Part shown: positions 45,081-54,650 of the stretch, one piece after another
Position numbering within the stretch: position 1 is the first letter of the stretch
Layout: every line of letters begins with the position of its first letter
NCBI GenBank assembly: GCA_944323825.1
Contig: CALUTY010000009.1
Location: 62,001-126,000 of the forward strand
Direction of reading: 5' to 3'
Source: an uncultured Bacteroidales bacterium
GTDB lineage: Bacteria > Bacteroidota > Bacteroidia > Bacteroidales > UBA932
DNA length: 64,000 nt
Translations under genes and position numbers: made by a program
Notes under the pieces: model-generated
Databases searched by the model: none
Told to the model about the DNA's origin: nothing
Seen by the model: the letters and a program-made list of their open reading frames with translations, nothing else

Positions 45081-47318
45081 ATGAGTGTTTCTGAATTTAC
45101 GCAAGCGGATTACGCCGTCATCGGACGGGACTATGCCGACCTTAAGGAGGCCGCCAGAAAACGGTGTGCCAACCAGGCAGAGCTGGATGTGGTCCAGAAG
45201 GCCTTTGACTTTGCCAATGAAGCCCACAAGGGAGTGAGGCGCCGTTCCGGCGAGCCTTACATCCTGCACCCGATTGCAGTGGCCAAGATTGTGGTGAGCA
45301 ATATCGGTTTAGGCTACAAGTCCATTGCCGCCGCCCTGCTTCATGATGTGGTGGAAGACACCGACTACACGGTAGATGACATAAGGAATCTTTTCGGGGA
45401 AAAGATTGCCTCCCTTGTGGACGGCCTCACCAAGATCAAGACTGTCCTCGACAATGAGGACAAGGCCAAGCAGAAGAGCATTCAGGCCGAGAACTTCAAG
45501 AGGATACTCCTGACCCTGAACGACGATGTGAGGGTGGTGCTCATCAAGCTTGCGGACAGGCTCCACAACTGCCGGACAATAGAGTTCATGCCGGAATACA
45601 AGAGGGACAAGATCCTGAGCGAGACAATGTTCATCTTCATCCCCCTCGCCCACAGACTCGGCCTTTATGAGGTGAAGTCCGAAATGGAGGACATATGGCT
45701 CCGCTATAAGGAACCTGAGGTCTTCAATGACATCACAGCCAAGATCAACCGGAACATCAACGACAAGGAGAAGGAGATAGACGAGTTCATCCTGCCCATC
45801 AGCAATGCCCTGAAGACGGCCGGATTCAATTTCGAGATTAAGAAAAGGGTCAAGACGCCATATTCCATCTGGCACAAGATGGTCACCAAGAACATCACCT
45901 TTGACCAGATATATGACCTCTATGCCGTAAGAATCATTTTTACTCCTGACGAATCCGCCACGGAGAGCGAGAGGGACCAGTGCTATCATGTCTTCTCCAT
46001 CATCACAGGCATATACCGCTACAAGAGCGACAGGATCCGCGACTGGGTGAAGCACCCGAAGAACAACGGCTATGAGGCCCTGCACTGCACCGTCATGAGC
46101 CATTCAGGCATCTGGATAGAGGTCCAGATAAGGACCAGGAGGATGAATGACATCGCAGAAAAGGGAATCGCTGCGCACTGGGCATACAAGAAGGACGGTT
46201 TCGTGGGCGAGAATGACAGCGAGATGGACAAATGGATCAGCAAGGTCAAGGAAATCCTTGTGGACCCTGATGTGAACGCCCTTGAACTCCTCGACATAAT
46301 CCACAACGACCTGACCACCTCCGAAATATTCGTCTTCACTCCAAAAGGAGACCAGAAAAGCATCCAGAAAGGGGCCACAGCCCTCGACTTCGCATATTCC
46401 ATCCACACCGAAATAGGCAACCGGGCCATCGCCGCCAAGGTCAACATGAAGCTTGTCCCTCTCTCGTATGAGCTGAGGACCGGTGACCAGGTAGAAATCA
46501 TCACGGCTGAAAACGAAAAGCCGAAACGGGAATGGCTGAAGTTCCTGCAGACCCGCAAGGCCAGGGGTATCGTGCTGGACTATTTCAAGGGCGAAAGACA
46601 GGAAAGCATCCGTGTCGGCAAGAAGATGGTGGAGGAGCAGCTGAACGCAATAGGCCGCAAACCTGATGAGGCCACCATTTCGGCCATGCTGGACGGCTAT
46701 GAGATATTCGAAAGGAGTGCGGATGAACTTTATTTCAGGGTAGGGCTCGGTCTTCTGAAACTCAACAATCTCGATGAAATCGTTAAGACCGGAGAAGTCC
46801 GGACAGGCAAGCCGCGCCCATGGAATTTCGGATGGTTCAAGGGTAAGGACAAGGAGAAGAAAGACAGCTATGTGATCGGGGATGTCAATGACACAAAGCA
46901 TAAATATGTGATAGCCAACTGCTGCAATCCTATCCCGGGTGACAGCGTCGTGGGCTTCCTTGCTTCCGACGGGACAATAACTGTCCACAAAAAGACATGC
47001 AGCGTCGCCAACAGCATCGCCGCCAAGCACGGGGACAGGATAGTGGTGCCGGAATGGGAAGGGGCTGTGCCGGACAGCTCTTTCCTCGTCAGGCTTTCGC
47101 TGAAGGGATTCGACAGGCTCGGCATAATCAACGAGATTTCAAGATATATTTCCCTCGTGATGAGCGTGAATATAAGAAGGTTCTATCTCGGCACCGAGGA
47201 AGGGGTCTTCGAAGGCTACATAGATCTCTATGTCCATGACAAGGATGACCTGGAGAAGCTGATAAAGAAGCTTAACAAGATTGAAGGCATACAGAGTGTA
47301 GTACGGTCGGACCTGTAG
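45081..47318 (+). CDS. rel: Bifunctional (p)ppGpp synthetase/hydrolase (Rel/SpoT)
   Basis: A 745-residue long RSH protein. The hydrolase HD domain keeps its metal site (His88-Asp89, LLHDVVEDTDYT; also RLHNCRT). The synthetase domain has YDLYAVRIIF, NNGYEALHCTVM and EVQIRTRRMNDIAEKGIAAHW. A TGS domain (EIFVFTPKGDQKSIQKGATALDFAYSIHTEIGNRA), a Cys-containing zinc-finger-like part (NCCNPIPGD) and a C-terminal ACT domain follow. Both activities look intact. It sets the stringent-response alarmone level. I use the ATG at 45081 rather than an upstream TTG that overlaps yihY. Confidence 0.95.
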   Translation: MSVSEFTQADYAVIGRDYADLKEAARKRCANQAELDVVQKAFDFANEAHKGVRRRSGEPYILHPIAVAKIVVSNIGLGYKSIAAALLHDVVEDTDYTVDDIRNLFGEKIASLVDGLTKIKTVLDNEDKAKQKSIQAENFKRILLTLNDDVRVVLIKLADRLHNCRTIEFMPEYKRDKILSETMFIFIPLAHRLGLYEVKSEMEDIWLRYKEPEVFNDITAKINRNINDKEKEIDEFILPISNALKTAGFNFEIKKRVKTPYSIWHKMVTKNITFDQIYDLYAVRIIFTPDESATESERDQCYHVFSIITGIYRYKSDRIRDWVKHPKNNGYEALHCTVMSHSGIWIEVQIRTRRMNDIAEKGIAAHWAYKKDGFVGENDSEMDKWISKVKEILVDPDVNALELLDIIHNDLTTSEIFVFTPKGDQKSIQKGATALDFAYSIHTEIGNRAIAAKVNMKLVPLSYELRTGDQVEIITAENEKPKREWLKFLQTRKARGIVLDYFKGERQESIRVGKKMVEEQLNAIGRKPDEATISAMLDGYEIFERSADELYFRVGLGLLKLNNLDEIVKTGEVRTGKPRPWNFGWFKGKDKEKKDSYVIGDVNDTKHKYVIANCCNPIPGDSVVGFLASDGTITVHKKTCSVANSIAAKHGDRIVVPEWEGAVPDSSFLVRLSLKGFDRLGIINEISRYISLVMSVNIRRFYLGTEEGVFEGYIDLYVHDKDDLEKLIKKLNKIEGIQSVVRSDL

Positions 47319-47408
47319 TTTCGCAGCATTTACGGCACGATGATTGAGGTCTCCCCGCGTCCGGCCGGAAAATGCCGGGCAACTGATGACAAGCAGACAG
47401 ATTTACAG

Positions 47409-49208
47409 ATGAAAAGATTTTTTGGAAAATATTTTCCGGTCATTCCGGTCGGCCTTGTGTTGGGCACGATATTGTTTTCGCATTCATGTGCCAACACCAC
47501 CACCCCGCCGAGCGGAGGTCCCAAAGATACAATTCCCCCGGTGATAGTGGAGCTGTTCCCCTACCCTGGTGCAACCCATGTCCCTGTGCACAAGACACAG
47601 CTTGAGTTCAAGTTCAATGAATTCGTGACAGTCAAGGACCAGCAGAGCATCTTCCTCTCACCGCCTATGGAAAAGAGGCCGAAATACAAGCTGAAAGGCA
47701 AGAGCCTGGTGGTATCTTTTGAAAATGACCTCGATTCCAACAGGACCTATGTCCTCGACATCACCAATGCGATAGCCGACAACAACGAAGGGAACATGTA
47801 CCCTGGCTATGCCCTCGCCTTTTCCACCGGGCATACGCTCGACTCCATGATGATCACCGGTACGGTGCAGGATTGCAATACCCTCATGCCGATGAAGGGA
47901 GTCACCGTCATGCTGTACAAGGATCAGGCGGATTCCGCTGTGTTCAAGCAGAGGCCGGTCGCCGCAGGAAAGACTGACGACTGGGGGTATTTCTGTCTGA
48001 GAAACATCCAGGACACCGTCTATCGCCTGTATGCAGTGAAGGATGACAACAATGACAACATGTACCAGGCCGAGAACAACGAGCTTGTGGCCTTCTGGGA
48101 CACCCTGATACGGCCTGTCACAGTAGTGAAGGACTCGCTTCCGGAAGTCATCAAATATCTGATGACAGACACCCTCGCCTGCCTTGCGAGGAAATCCGAA
48201 TATGAACTGAACATGTTCAGGGAAACTCCGTCCAAGCAGATGATAGTCAACAAGGAAAGGCTCGGAGAGCGTACGGCGTACATCACCTTCATGGCTCCAT
48301 ATGCCCAGATCGACTCTATCTGGATAAAGGATGTTCCTCATGAAAAGCTCATCACCCAGTTCAACCTGGAACGGGACAGTCTTGAAATCTGGGTCAACGA
48401 CCCGAAGAAACAGCCTGACACGCTTTTCCTGTATGTGAATTACATGAAGACCGACACCTTGGGCCAGCTTGTCCCGTTTACGGAGGAAGTGAAGCTTTCC
48501 AAGCCCCGCACACTCGGGGCGGCAAAGAGTTCGAGCCGTGACATAAAGAAAGAAGACACCACAGCCGTGTTCACCGTGACTGCGGAGCCTGAAACCATTG
48601 AGCAATACGGATTCGTGATAGAATTCAAGTATCCGCTTGTCACGGATGCCTTTGATTCCCTCGACTTCTGGTATGTCAACCCGAAGCAGCAGGAGGTCAA
48701 GGAAAAATACACCGTCACGAAAGACAGCCTGAACCTCAGGAAATATGTTGTCACTCCAGGAGTCAAGCTACTGCCGGGATATGAATATTTCCTGAAGATA
48801 CCGCACCGCAAATTCGTGGACATAAACGGTTTCTACAATGACAGTCTGGAGGTGAAGGTCTCGCTTCCGAACGACGACAAGCTGAGTTCAATGACGGTGG
48901 AGATGACTGATGTCAAAAACAAATACATCATCGACCTGCTGAACGAAAAGCGCGACCAGGTGCTCAGGTCATATACGATTGACAGCGACCAGACCCTGCT
49001 TTTCCCTTACCTGAAAGCAGGAAAATATTCATTGAGGCTCACCGAGGACCTGAACAGGAACGGGCTTGTGGATACCGGCAACCTGCTGGAGCACAAGCAG
49101 CCTGAAAAGGTCAAGTTCTTCAAGCTGGACGACGGCACATTCCTCATTGACATCCCTGAGATGACGGAACTGCAGCAGACAATAGATGTAGGAGAAATGT
49201 TCAAATAG
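47409..49208 (+). CDS. Ig-like (Big_5/SbsA) domain lipoprotein
   Basis: A 599-residue lipoprotein. Signal peptide to FSHSC (Cys27), then ANTTTPPSGGPKDTIPPVIVELFPYPGATHVPVHKTQLEFKFNEFV, the start of a bacterial Ig-like (Big_5) domain (about 42-140). A carboxypeptidase-like beta domain lies at about 145-225 and further beta domains reach the C-terminus. Such proteins follow rel in many Bacteroidales and have no established function. The TPPSGGPKDT motif after the lipid anchor is characteristic. The ATG at 47409 was chosen because it begins the signal peptide; the frame is open to 47340. It precedes the barrel protein by 10 bases. Confidence 0.8.
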   Translation: MKRFFGKYFPVIPVGLVLGTILFSHSCANTTTPPSGGPKDTIPPVIVELFPYPGATHVPVHKTQLEFKFNEFVTVKDQQSIFLSPPMEKRPKYKLKGKSLVVSFENDLDSNRTYVLDITNAIADNNEGNMYPGYALAFSTGHTLDSMMITGTVQDCNTLMPMKGVTVMLYKDQADSAVFKQRPVAAGKTDDWGYFCLRNIQDTVYRLYAVKDDNNDNMYQAENNELVAFWDTLIRPVTVVKDSLPEVIKYLMTDTLACLARKSEYELNMFRETPSKQMIVNKERLGERTAYITFMAPYAQIDSIWIKDVPHEKLITQFNLERDSLEIWVNDPKKQPDTLFLYVNYMKTDTLGQLVPFTEEVKLSKPRTLGAAKSSSRDIKKEDTTAVFTVTAEPETIEQYGFVIEFKYPLVTDAFDSLDFWYVNPKQQEVKEKYTVTKDSLNLRKYVVTPGVKLLPGYEYFLKIPHRKFVDINGFYNDSLEVKVSLPNDDKLSSMTVEMTDVKNKYIIDLLNEKRDQVLRSYTIDSDQTLLFPYLKAGKYSLRLTEDLNRNGLVDTGNLLEHKQPEKVKFFKLDDGTFLIDIPEMTELQQTIDVGEMFK

Positions 49209-49218
49209 AAGAAGTGCC

Positions 49219-50220
49219 ATGAAGAAAAAATCACTGCATATTTTTCTGCTGTTTCTGCTCCCGTTCTGCATATCGCTCCGCCTTTCCGCACAGGATACGG
49301 CATCACTGGTGATACGGGCGGACACCTCCCTGATGAATCTCAGAGACTCATCCGCAGCCATGTCCATCATGAAGACCGACTCCCTGCATAACGGGAAGAA
49401 GCATCCTGCAAAGACCGGAAGGAAAGCCCGGAAAGAGACACTGGAACTTGCCATGCAGGACACGGCGTCGCTCGCCTATCTTGATTCTCTGGATGTGAAG
49501 AAGAATAATGTCATCAACGACTATACGATGATAGGAGTCCAATACGGCATGGCCATGAGCCAGGTAATGTGGAATCCTTCCATGCGGCAGGGCTTCCTGT
49601 TCGTCCCGTACAATTTCGGCATAACATACACACGCTATGGAAAGATGTTCGGCTACATGCCGTATTTCGGCTTCCAGGCGAGTCTGATCTATGCCAGGGA
49701 AGGCTACAAGTTCAAGGCTGACGACCAGAGCGGCTACATCCCCGATGTCGAAGGGGCGCACGAGGCTGTGATGGATGTGATTGAGGTGCCGGTGATGGCG
49801 CATTGTCATGTTGATTTCTGGAAAATGAAACTCATGGTCAACATCGGTTTCTTCGCAGGATACCGGCTGAGCATCCACAGGACCGGGGAAACGGTGGATC
49901 CGGCCATCCGTGATGCCTTCCTGGACACTGACAGGCGGTTTGACTACGGCATAAAGGGCGGGGCCGGGTTCGGCTTTGTCTTTGACCCGGTCGAAATACA
50001 TTTCTCCGCAATGTACAAATATTCGATGTCATCCCTCTATCAGCCGGACTATTACAGCCAGTACTACTACCGCTACGCCTATCCTTCCAACATAGTCTTT
50101 TCTGTCGGACTGCATTTCCAGCTTACCAAGAGGACAGGAAAGACAAGGCACCAGCTGAAACAGGAGGCACGGCAGCAGATGGAAGTCGTCAATTCACTCG
50201 GAACTGTCGGCAAACAATAG
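49219..50220 (+). CDS. Outer-membrane beta-barrel protein (PorT-like)
   Basis: A 333-residue protein. Signal peptide to LRLSAQ (about 24), a polar, charged segment (about 25-95, HNGKKHPAKTGRKARKE), then a roughly 200-residue barrel of alternating aromatic strands (YNFGITYTRYG, YMPYFGFQASLIY, IVFSVGLHFQL). A charged tail follows (RKxQLKQEARQQ-like). It resembles PorT-family outer-membrane proteins of Bacteroidales, some of which serve type IX secretion; here no other secretion genes are adjacent. It starts 10 bases after the Ig-like lipoprotein and ends one base before ispG. Confidence 0.7.
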   Translation: MKKKSLHIFLLFLLPFCISLRLSAQDTASLVIRADTSLMNLRDSSAAMSIMKTDSLHNGKKHPAKTGRKARKETLELAMQDTASLAYLDSLDVKKNNVINDYTMIGVQYGMAMSQVMWNPSMRQGFLFVPYNFGITYTRYGKMFGYMPYFGFQASLIYAREGYKFKADDQSGYIPDVEGAHEAVMDVIEVPVMAHCHVDFWKMKLMVNIGFFAGYRLSIHRTGETVDPAIRDAFLDTDRRFDYGIKGGAGFGFVFDPVEIHFSAMYKYSMSSLYQPDYYSQYYYRYAYPSNIVFSVGLHFQLTKRTGKTRHQLKQEARQQMEVVNSLGTVGKQ

Positions 50221-50221
50221 T

Positions 50222-51577
50222 ATGATTATGAAATATATTACAGCAAAGGCAGGAAATGTCCTCATAGGTCACGGACATCCGATCGTGGTGCAGACAATGT
50301 GCAACACGCATACATCCGACATAGAGGCCACAGTGGAGCAATGCAGGAGGATGCATGAGGCAGGTGCGCAGCTCATCAGGCTCACCGTGCCGGGAATGAA
50401 GGAAATAGAGGCAATCAGGGACATAAAGTCAAGGCTGAGGAAAGAAGGCATAGACACTCCACTGGTCGCAGACATACATTTTTCGTCCGAAACGGCAATT
50501 GCCGCAGCTGAAACAGTCGAGAAGGTCCGCATCAACCCGGGCAATTTCCACAAGGACCATGCTCAGGCCAGACTGCAGTTCGCAAGGCTTGTGGAAGTAT
50601 GCCGCACACACGGGACAGCCATAAGGATAGGCTTGAACCACGGTTCCCTCGGACAGAGGATAACCGAACTCTACGGCAACACTCCCCTTGCGATGAAGGA
50701 GGCAGCGATGGAATGGATAGACATGTGCATAGAGAATGACTTTTTCAATGTAGTCGTTTCCCTGAAGGCAAGCAACACCATCGTGATGGTGGAGGCCTAC
50801 CGCCTCCTTTATGCCGCCATGAAGGAGAAAGGGATCATATTCCCCCTCCATCTCGGGGTGACAGAGGCAGGCAACGGTGATGCAGGCAGGATGAAGTCCG
50901 CCGCAGGGATATCCGCCCTGCTGTCGGACGGTATAGGAGATACCATCAGGGTATCCCTGACAGAAGACCCCGTAAATGAAATCCCTGTGGCAAGACATAT
51001 AGCAGAAAGATATGACGGACTGCGCCATTCCTCAATGGTCTCTGTGAAGATTGAAGACAAGAAAGCCACGGCCGTCTACCGCGCCCCTTCGCGGGAAAGC
51101 CTTATTCTGGACTTTGCCTGCGATTTCGGCAGGCGCCTTCTTGACAGGGAAATAGATGAAGTCGGCATAAGCGGCGAATATTCTTTGACAGAGCCTGACG
51201 GCAGCAGTAAGACTGTCCTCCTTGACGGTTCGGACGAAGCTGCATATCTCAGCGACGAACTCATGCAGGCCACCAGAAGGCGTTTCTACAGGCCGGAATA
51301 CATCGCCTGCCCGGGATGCGGCCGTACAATGTATAACCTTGAAGCCACATTCAATGAAGTCAAGCGCAGGACCGCCCATCTCAAGGGCATGGTCATAGCC
51401 GTCATGGGCTGCATTGTCAACGGGCCCGGAGAAATGGCAGATGCAGACTGGGGCTATGTAGGCGAAGGCGACCATAAGGTAGCCATCTACAAAGGCAAGA
51501 CCCCAGTCCTCCGCCATGTCCCGGAATCCGAAGCCATCGACCGCCTCCTTGAACTGATCGGTCAGGATGCCCAATAG
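50222..51577 (+). CDS. ispG: (E)-4-hydroxy-3-methylbut-2-enyl-diphosphate synthase, short-insert form
   Basis: A 451-residue IspG/GcpE. The TIM barrel covers about 1-265 (PLVADIHFS, KVRINPGN, LHLGVTEAG). The [4Fe-4S] domain covers about 358-451, with Cys363 and Cys366 (CPGCGRT), Cys397 and Glu404 (MGCIVNGPGEMADADWGYVG). It catalyses the reductive ring opening to HMBPP in the MEP isoprenoid pathway. E. coli IspG has no domain between barrel and cluster domain (372 residues); most Bacteroidales enzymes have a large insert (about 600 residues in all). Here about 92 residues (266-357) remain, an intermediate form. The ATG at 50228 is an alternative start. Confidence 0.92.
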   Translation: MIMKYITAKAGNVLIGHGHPIVVQTMCNTHTSDIEATVEQCRRMHEAGAQLIRLTVPGMKEIEAIRDIKSRLRKEGIDTPLVADIHFSSETAIAAAETVEKVRINPGNFHKDHAQARLQFARLVEVCRTHGTAIRIGLNHGSLGQRITELYGNTPLAMKEAAMEWIDMCIENDFFNVVVSLKASNTIVMVEAYRLLYAAMKEKGIIFPLHLGVTEAGNGDAGRMKSAAGISALLSDGIGDTIRVSLTEDPVNEIPVARHIAERYDGLRHSSMVSVKIEDKKATAVYRAPSRESLILDFACDFGRRLLDREIDEVGISGEYSLTEPDGSSKTVLLDGSDEAAYLSDELMQATRRRFYRPEYIACPGCGRTMYNLEATFNEVKRRTAHLKGMVIAVMGCIVNGPGEMADADWGYVGEGDHKVAIYKGKTPVLRHVPESEAIDRLLELIGQDAQ

Positions 51578-51582
51578 AAAAA

Positions 51583-51619
51583 TCCTGCCCATATTCCAGT
51601 TCCAGGAGTATGGGCAGGA
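51583..51619. terminator. Bidirectional terminator hairpin after ispG
   Basis: TCCTGCCCATA (51583-51593) pairs perfectly with TATGGGCAGGA (51609-51619), followed by CTATTTTAC on the plus strand and GGATTTTTC on the minus strand. It separates the convergent ispG and CNNM/CorC genes. Confidence 0.75.
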
Positions 51620-51664
51620 CTATTTTACTGGTGACGCCCCTGTCATTCAGGGATTTTCCCGATA

Positions 51665-52966
51665 TCATATCTGCTCCGCCGGAGTTTCTTCCTTGCGGAT
51701 CCTCTTCACGATCACCTTGTCGATCCGGGCACCGTCCATGTCCACGACTTCAAAGGAGAAGTCCCTCCATGTAGCCTTCTCGCCTGCAATCGGCACATGC
51801 TCCAGTTCATCCAGAATCAGACCTCCGACAGTGGTATATTCCGAATCGGGATCATTGTCGTCTATGTCGAAGTACATCCTGAAGTCATACATGGAGCATT
51901 GGCCGTCCACGAACCAGCCGTCATTGTCCTGACGGGCAATGATGTCCGGCTCCTTCTGATGGTCGTCATTCACTATTCCCACAAGGGCCTCCATTATGTC
52001 CTTGAGCGTGATTATTCCGGAGCAGAAACCGTATTCGTCGCATACGAGTGCCCTGCTTATCCTCATCTTCTTCATCTGCTCCAGCACGGCATATACGCTC
52101 ATGTTCTCATGGAAATATACCGGCTCGTGTATCATCCCTTCAAGGCTGAATTCAGGCTTGCCCACATTCAGGACAAAATCCTTCAGGGAGAGCACACCGA
52201 CCACATGGTCGAGATCACCGTCAGTCACGGGATAAGCCTCAAAGAGGTTTTCCTCTATCGTGTTGCGTATCTCCTGCTCGGTCATGTCCTTGTCAAGCCA
52301 CACGATGTCCCCTCGCAATGTCATGATGGTATTGACCTTCAGGTCACCCAGCGCAAATACCCTCTCCACTATGTCCTGCTCGACCGGAGATACTTCTCCT
52401 TCGACAGTCCCCTCCTGTATTATGGACTTGATTTCCTCCTCAGTGACCTTCGACTCCTGGCTCTTTACTCCAAGGACCTTGATTATCAAGGCAGTGCTCT
52501 TGGCAAGTATCCATACGAAAGGAGATGAAACCATGGCGATCACCTTCATCGGCCCTGCCACCACCTTCGCCACCTTTTCAGATGCGCTGAGGGCAATCCT
52601 CTTCGGGACAAGCTCCCCGAAGACGATGCTCAGGTATGTCACAAGAATCACTATCAGGGCCTTCGCGAGGGCGGAGGCGATACCTGCGGACATCCCGGCA
52701 TTGATGAAGAGCGATGCAAGCCCTGCGGCCACCTTGTTGCCGGAGAAGATACCGGTGAGGATGCCTATAAGTGTGATGCCTATCTGTACGGCGGAAAGGA
52801 ACTTGTCAGGATCCGAGGAGAGCTTCAGGGCGGTCTTTGCCGCCTTGCTTCCCTTGTTGGCATCCGCCTGGAGATTGGATTTCCTGGCTGAAACCACCGC
52901 CATTTCAGACATGGCGAAAATGCCGTTCAGCAGGATAAGAAACAGGATTATGAATATCTCGCTCAT
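51665..52966 (-). CDS. CNNM/CorC-family (hemolysin-like) membrane protein
   Basis: A 433-residue protein. The N-terminal CNNM (DUF21) transmembrane domain covers about 1-190 with four hydrophobic helices (AMSEMAVVSARKSNL, FGELVPKRIAL). A CBS pair lies at about 205-330 (VNTIMTLRGDIVWLD, YAVLEQMKKMRISRALVCDEYG), and a C-terminal CorC/HlyC domain at about 345-425 (EYTTVGGLILDELEHVP). Family members are linked to magnesium or cobalt efflux, so the old name hemolysin is misleading. GGAGG seven bases before the ATG is one of few Shine-Dalgarno sites here. It overlaps a small upstream ORF by four bases. Confidence 0.9.
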   Translation of the reverse strand: MSEIFIILFLILLNGIFAMSEMAVVSARKSNLQADANKGSKAAKTALKLSSDPDKFLSAVQIGITLIGILTGIFSGNKVAAGLASLFINAGMSAGIASALAKALIVILVTYLSIVFGELVPKRIALSASEKVAKVVAGPMKVIAMVSSPFVWILAKSTALIIKVLGVKSQESKVTEEEIKSIIQEGTVEGEVSPVEQDIVERVFALGDLKVNTIMTLRGDIVWLDKDMTEQEIRNTIEENLFEAYPVTDGDLDHVVGVLSLKDFVLNVGKPEFSLEGMIHEPVYFHENMSVYAVLEQMKKMRISRALVCDEYGFCSGIITLKDIMEALVGIVNDDHQKEPDIIARQDNDGWFVDGQCSMYDFRMYFDIDDNDPDSEYTTVGGLILDELEHVPIAGEKATWRDFSFEVVDMDGARIDKVIVKRIRKEETPAEQI

Positions 52967-53094
52967 ATAACCTCCGTTTTAGTTAAAGAAATTGCGATTA
53001 CATGAGCATTGCCCGGCAAGGGCACCGAGTCATCCGGATTGTTTTCCGATTCAGGCAGCATTGAGGCCGAACCGTTGTTTGTTTCCTTGTCCAT
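52963..53094 (-). CDS. Small ORF coupled to the CNNM/CorC gene
   Basis: A 43-codon frame (MDKETNNGSASMLPES...) whose TGA overlaps the ATG of the CNNM/CorC gene (ATGA, 52963-52966). It starts 28 bases after the psd stop. The product is acidic and polar, then mildly hydrophobic at the end (NAHVIAISLTKTEVI). I recognise no family. The exact overlap suggests a leader peptide or coupling ORF, but chance cannot be excluded. Confidence 0.4.
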   Translation of the reverse strand: MDKETNNGSASMLPESENNPDDSVPLPGNAHVIAISLTKTEVI

Positions 53095-53121
53095 TGTCTT
53101 ATATAAATAGTTTGTGTACAT

Positions 53122-53772
53122 TTAAAGTTCGGCAATCACCGATTCGCAGGCCTTGACATAATCCCCGACCTGGACCTTTATGTCAGCATCCAGAGGCAGG
53201 AACATGTCCACCCTGGAGCCGAACTTGATGATGCCGCACTGTTCGCCCTTCACGCCCGGCTTGCCTACTTCTGCATAGGAAACTATCCTCCTTGCAAAAG
53301 TCCCGGCAATCTGCTTGAAGAAGACTTCACCCTGTCCGTTTCTGATGGCCACCGATGTGTGCTCGTTCAGTTCGGATGCCTTCGGCATGAAGGCGAGAAA
53401 ATATTTTCCCGGGTGGTATTTATAATAGGTGACTTCACCGGATATCGGCCAGAAATTGACATGGACATTGAAAAAGTCCATATAGACCGACACCTGTATG
53501 CATTCCCCGTGTATGAATTCGTCTTCATAGACCTTGTCCACGATCACGATCTCCCCGTCGGCGGCGGATGTCACCACATTCTCGCCCTGCACGGTTTCCC
53601 TTTCAGGCACACGGAAAAAGTAGAACACGAATATCATGAAGGAGGCTACGATGACGGTGAGAGGGTATGATATGAAAGTGCACTGAATGAAGTGCAGCAC
53701 GAGATAGATCAGCACTGCGCACAACATCCATATCCCCAGTATCGTTCCCCTTCCGTCTTTGTGTATAGTCAT
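53122..53772 (-). CDS. psd: Phosphatidylserine decarboxylase proenzyme
   Basis: A 216-residue short-type Psd. Two membrane helices lie at about 10-53, followed by a catalytic domain with ADGEIV, MDFFNVHVNFWP (the conserved His region) and the self-cleavage site in IIKFGSRVDMFLP, where the Gly-Ser bond is cut to give the pyruvoyl group. It makes phosphatidylethanolamine. I chose the ATG at 53772; an in-frame extension to 53841 overlaps cdsA without conserved content. It follows cdsA in the rsfS-ftsH-cdsA-psd order common to Bacteroidales. Confidence 0.92.
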   Translation of the reverse strand: MTIHKDGRGTILGIWMLCAVLIYLVLHFIQCTFISYPLTVIVASFMIFVFYFFRVPERETVQGENVVTSAADGEIVIVDKVYEDEFIHGECIQVSVYMDFFNVHVNFWPISGEVTYYKYHPGKYFLAFMPKASELNEHTSVAIRNGQGEVFFKQIAGTFARRIVSYAEVGKPGVKGEQCGIIKFGSRVDMFLPLDADIKVQVGDYVKACESVIAEL

Positions 53773-53818
53773 GATACCCTGTGTTTCATCCTGCAAATTT
53801 AAATATTTTTTCCGAATA

Positions 53819-54649
53819 TCAGAGAATGTTGAGCACCACAAGGTATATCACCCCCATCGGAATGGCCATGAGCGCACTGTCAAACCTGTCCCAGATGCCG
53901 CCGTGCCCGGGAATCACCGAGCCGGAATCCTTTACCGCATAATGCCTTTTCCATTGAGACTCAATGAGGTCCCCATATACCCCGGCGATGTTCATCAGGG
54001 CTGCCATAATGATGCAGTGGTGCAGCGGATATGTGAACAGTCCGCCATAATGCAGGGCAACTGCCACACCTATGGCAAGGATAAACCCTCCCCAGAAGCC
54101 TATCCATGACTTTTTCGGAGAAACCTCCGGAAAGAGCTTCTTCCCGTATTTCTGCCCGAGTGTGATACCGAAGATATAGGCGCCCACATCAGAAGCCCAG
54201 ATGATGCAGAAAAAGCAGAAGAGCAGCATCCCGTCATATTCCCCGTTGAACTTGAACACAGCAAAATTCGACAGGGTTACAGGCACTGCTATATAAAGCA
54301 GGGCCGTATAGAGGTAAGCAAATTTTCCGAAATCAGTCTTGTCCTTGACATACAAGGAGTTGACCATCACAATAAAAATCGGGATGAAGGCCAGCATCAC
54401 CAGCCTTCCAGGCAAGTGGAATCCGGTATAGAAAAATGTCAGAATGAAGAGCGTGCAGCCGGCAAATATTGCCAGCAGCTGCGAAAAGCGGTATTCGTTG
54501 CCCATTGTCATCCTGAAGAATTCCACCATCATGCATATCATCAGGACAAGCATCAGTGCGCAGAAAAAGAATTTTCCGAGCAGCAGCGACACCACGACGG
54601 CAGCGATTATGAGTATTCCCGACAGCGTCCTTTGGATCAGATTCCTCAT
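53819..54649 (-). CDS. cdsA: Phosphatidate cytidylyltransferase
   Basis: A 276-residue membrane protein with about seven to eight hydrophobic helices and the CdsA signature near the C-terminus (SPKKSWIGFWGG, then GVYGDLIESQWKRHYAVKDSGSVIPGHGGIWDRFDS). It makes CDP-diacylglycerol, the precursor of phosphatidylserine, so with the next gene psd it covers part of phosphatidylethanolamine synthesis. Start is the ATG at 54649, two bases after the ftsH stop, or 54658, overlapping ftsH. Confidence 0.93.
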   Translation of the reverse strand: MRNLIQRTLSGILIIAAVVVSLLLGKFFFCALMLVLMICMMVEFFRMTMGNEYRFSQLLAIFAGCTLFILTFFYTGFHLPGRLVMLAFIPIFIVMVNSLYVKDKTDFGKFAYLYTALLYIAVPVTLSNFAVFKFNGEYDGMLLFCFFCIIWASDVGAYIFGITLGQKYGKKLFPEVSPKKSWIGFWGGFILAIGVAVALHYGGLFTYPLHHCIIMAALMNIAGVYGDLIESQWKRHYAVKDSGSVIPGHGGIWDRFDSALMAIPMGVIYLVVLNIL

Positions 54650-54650
54650 G

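Noticed and set aside
45309..47030. Minus-strand frames of 264 and 308 codons
   Set aside because: Antisense to rel, without motifs or signals of their own.
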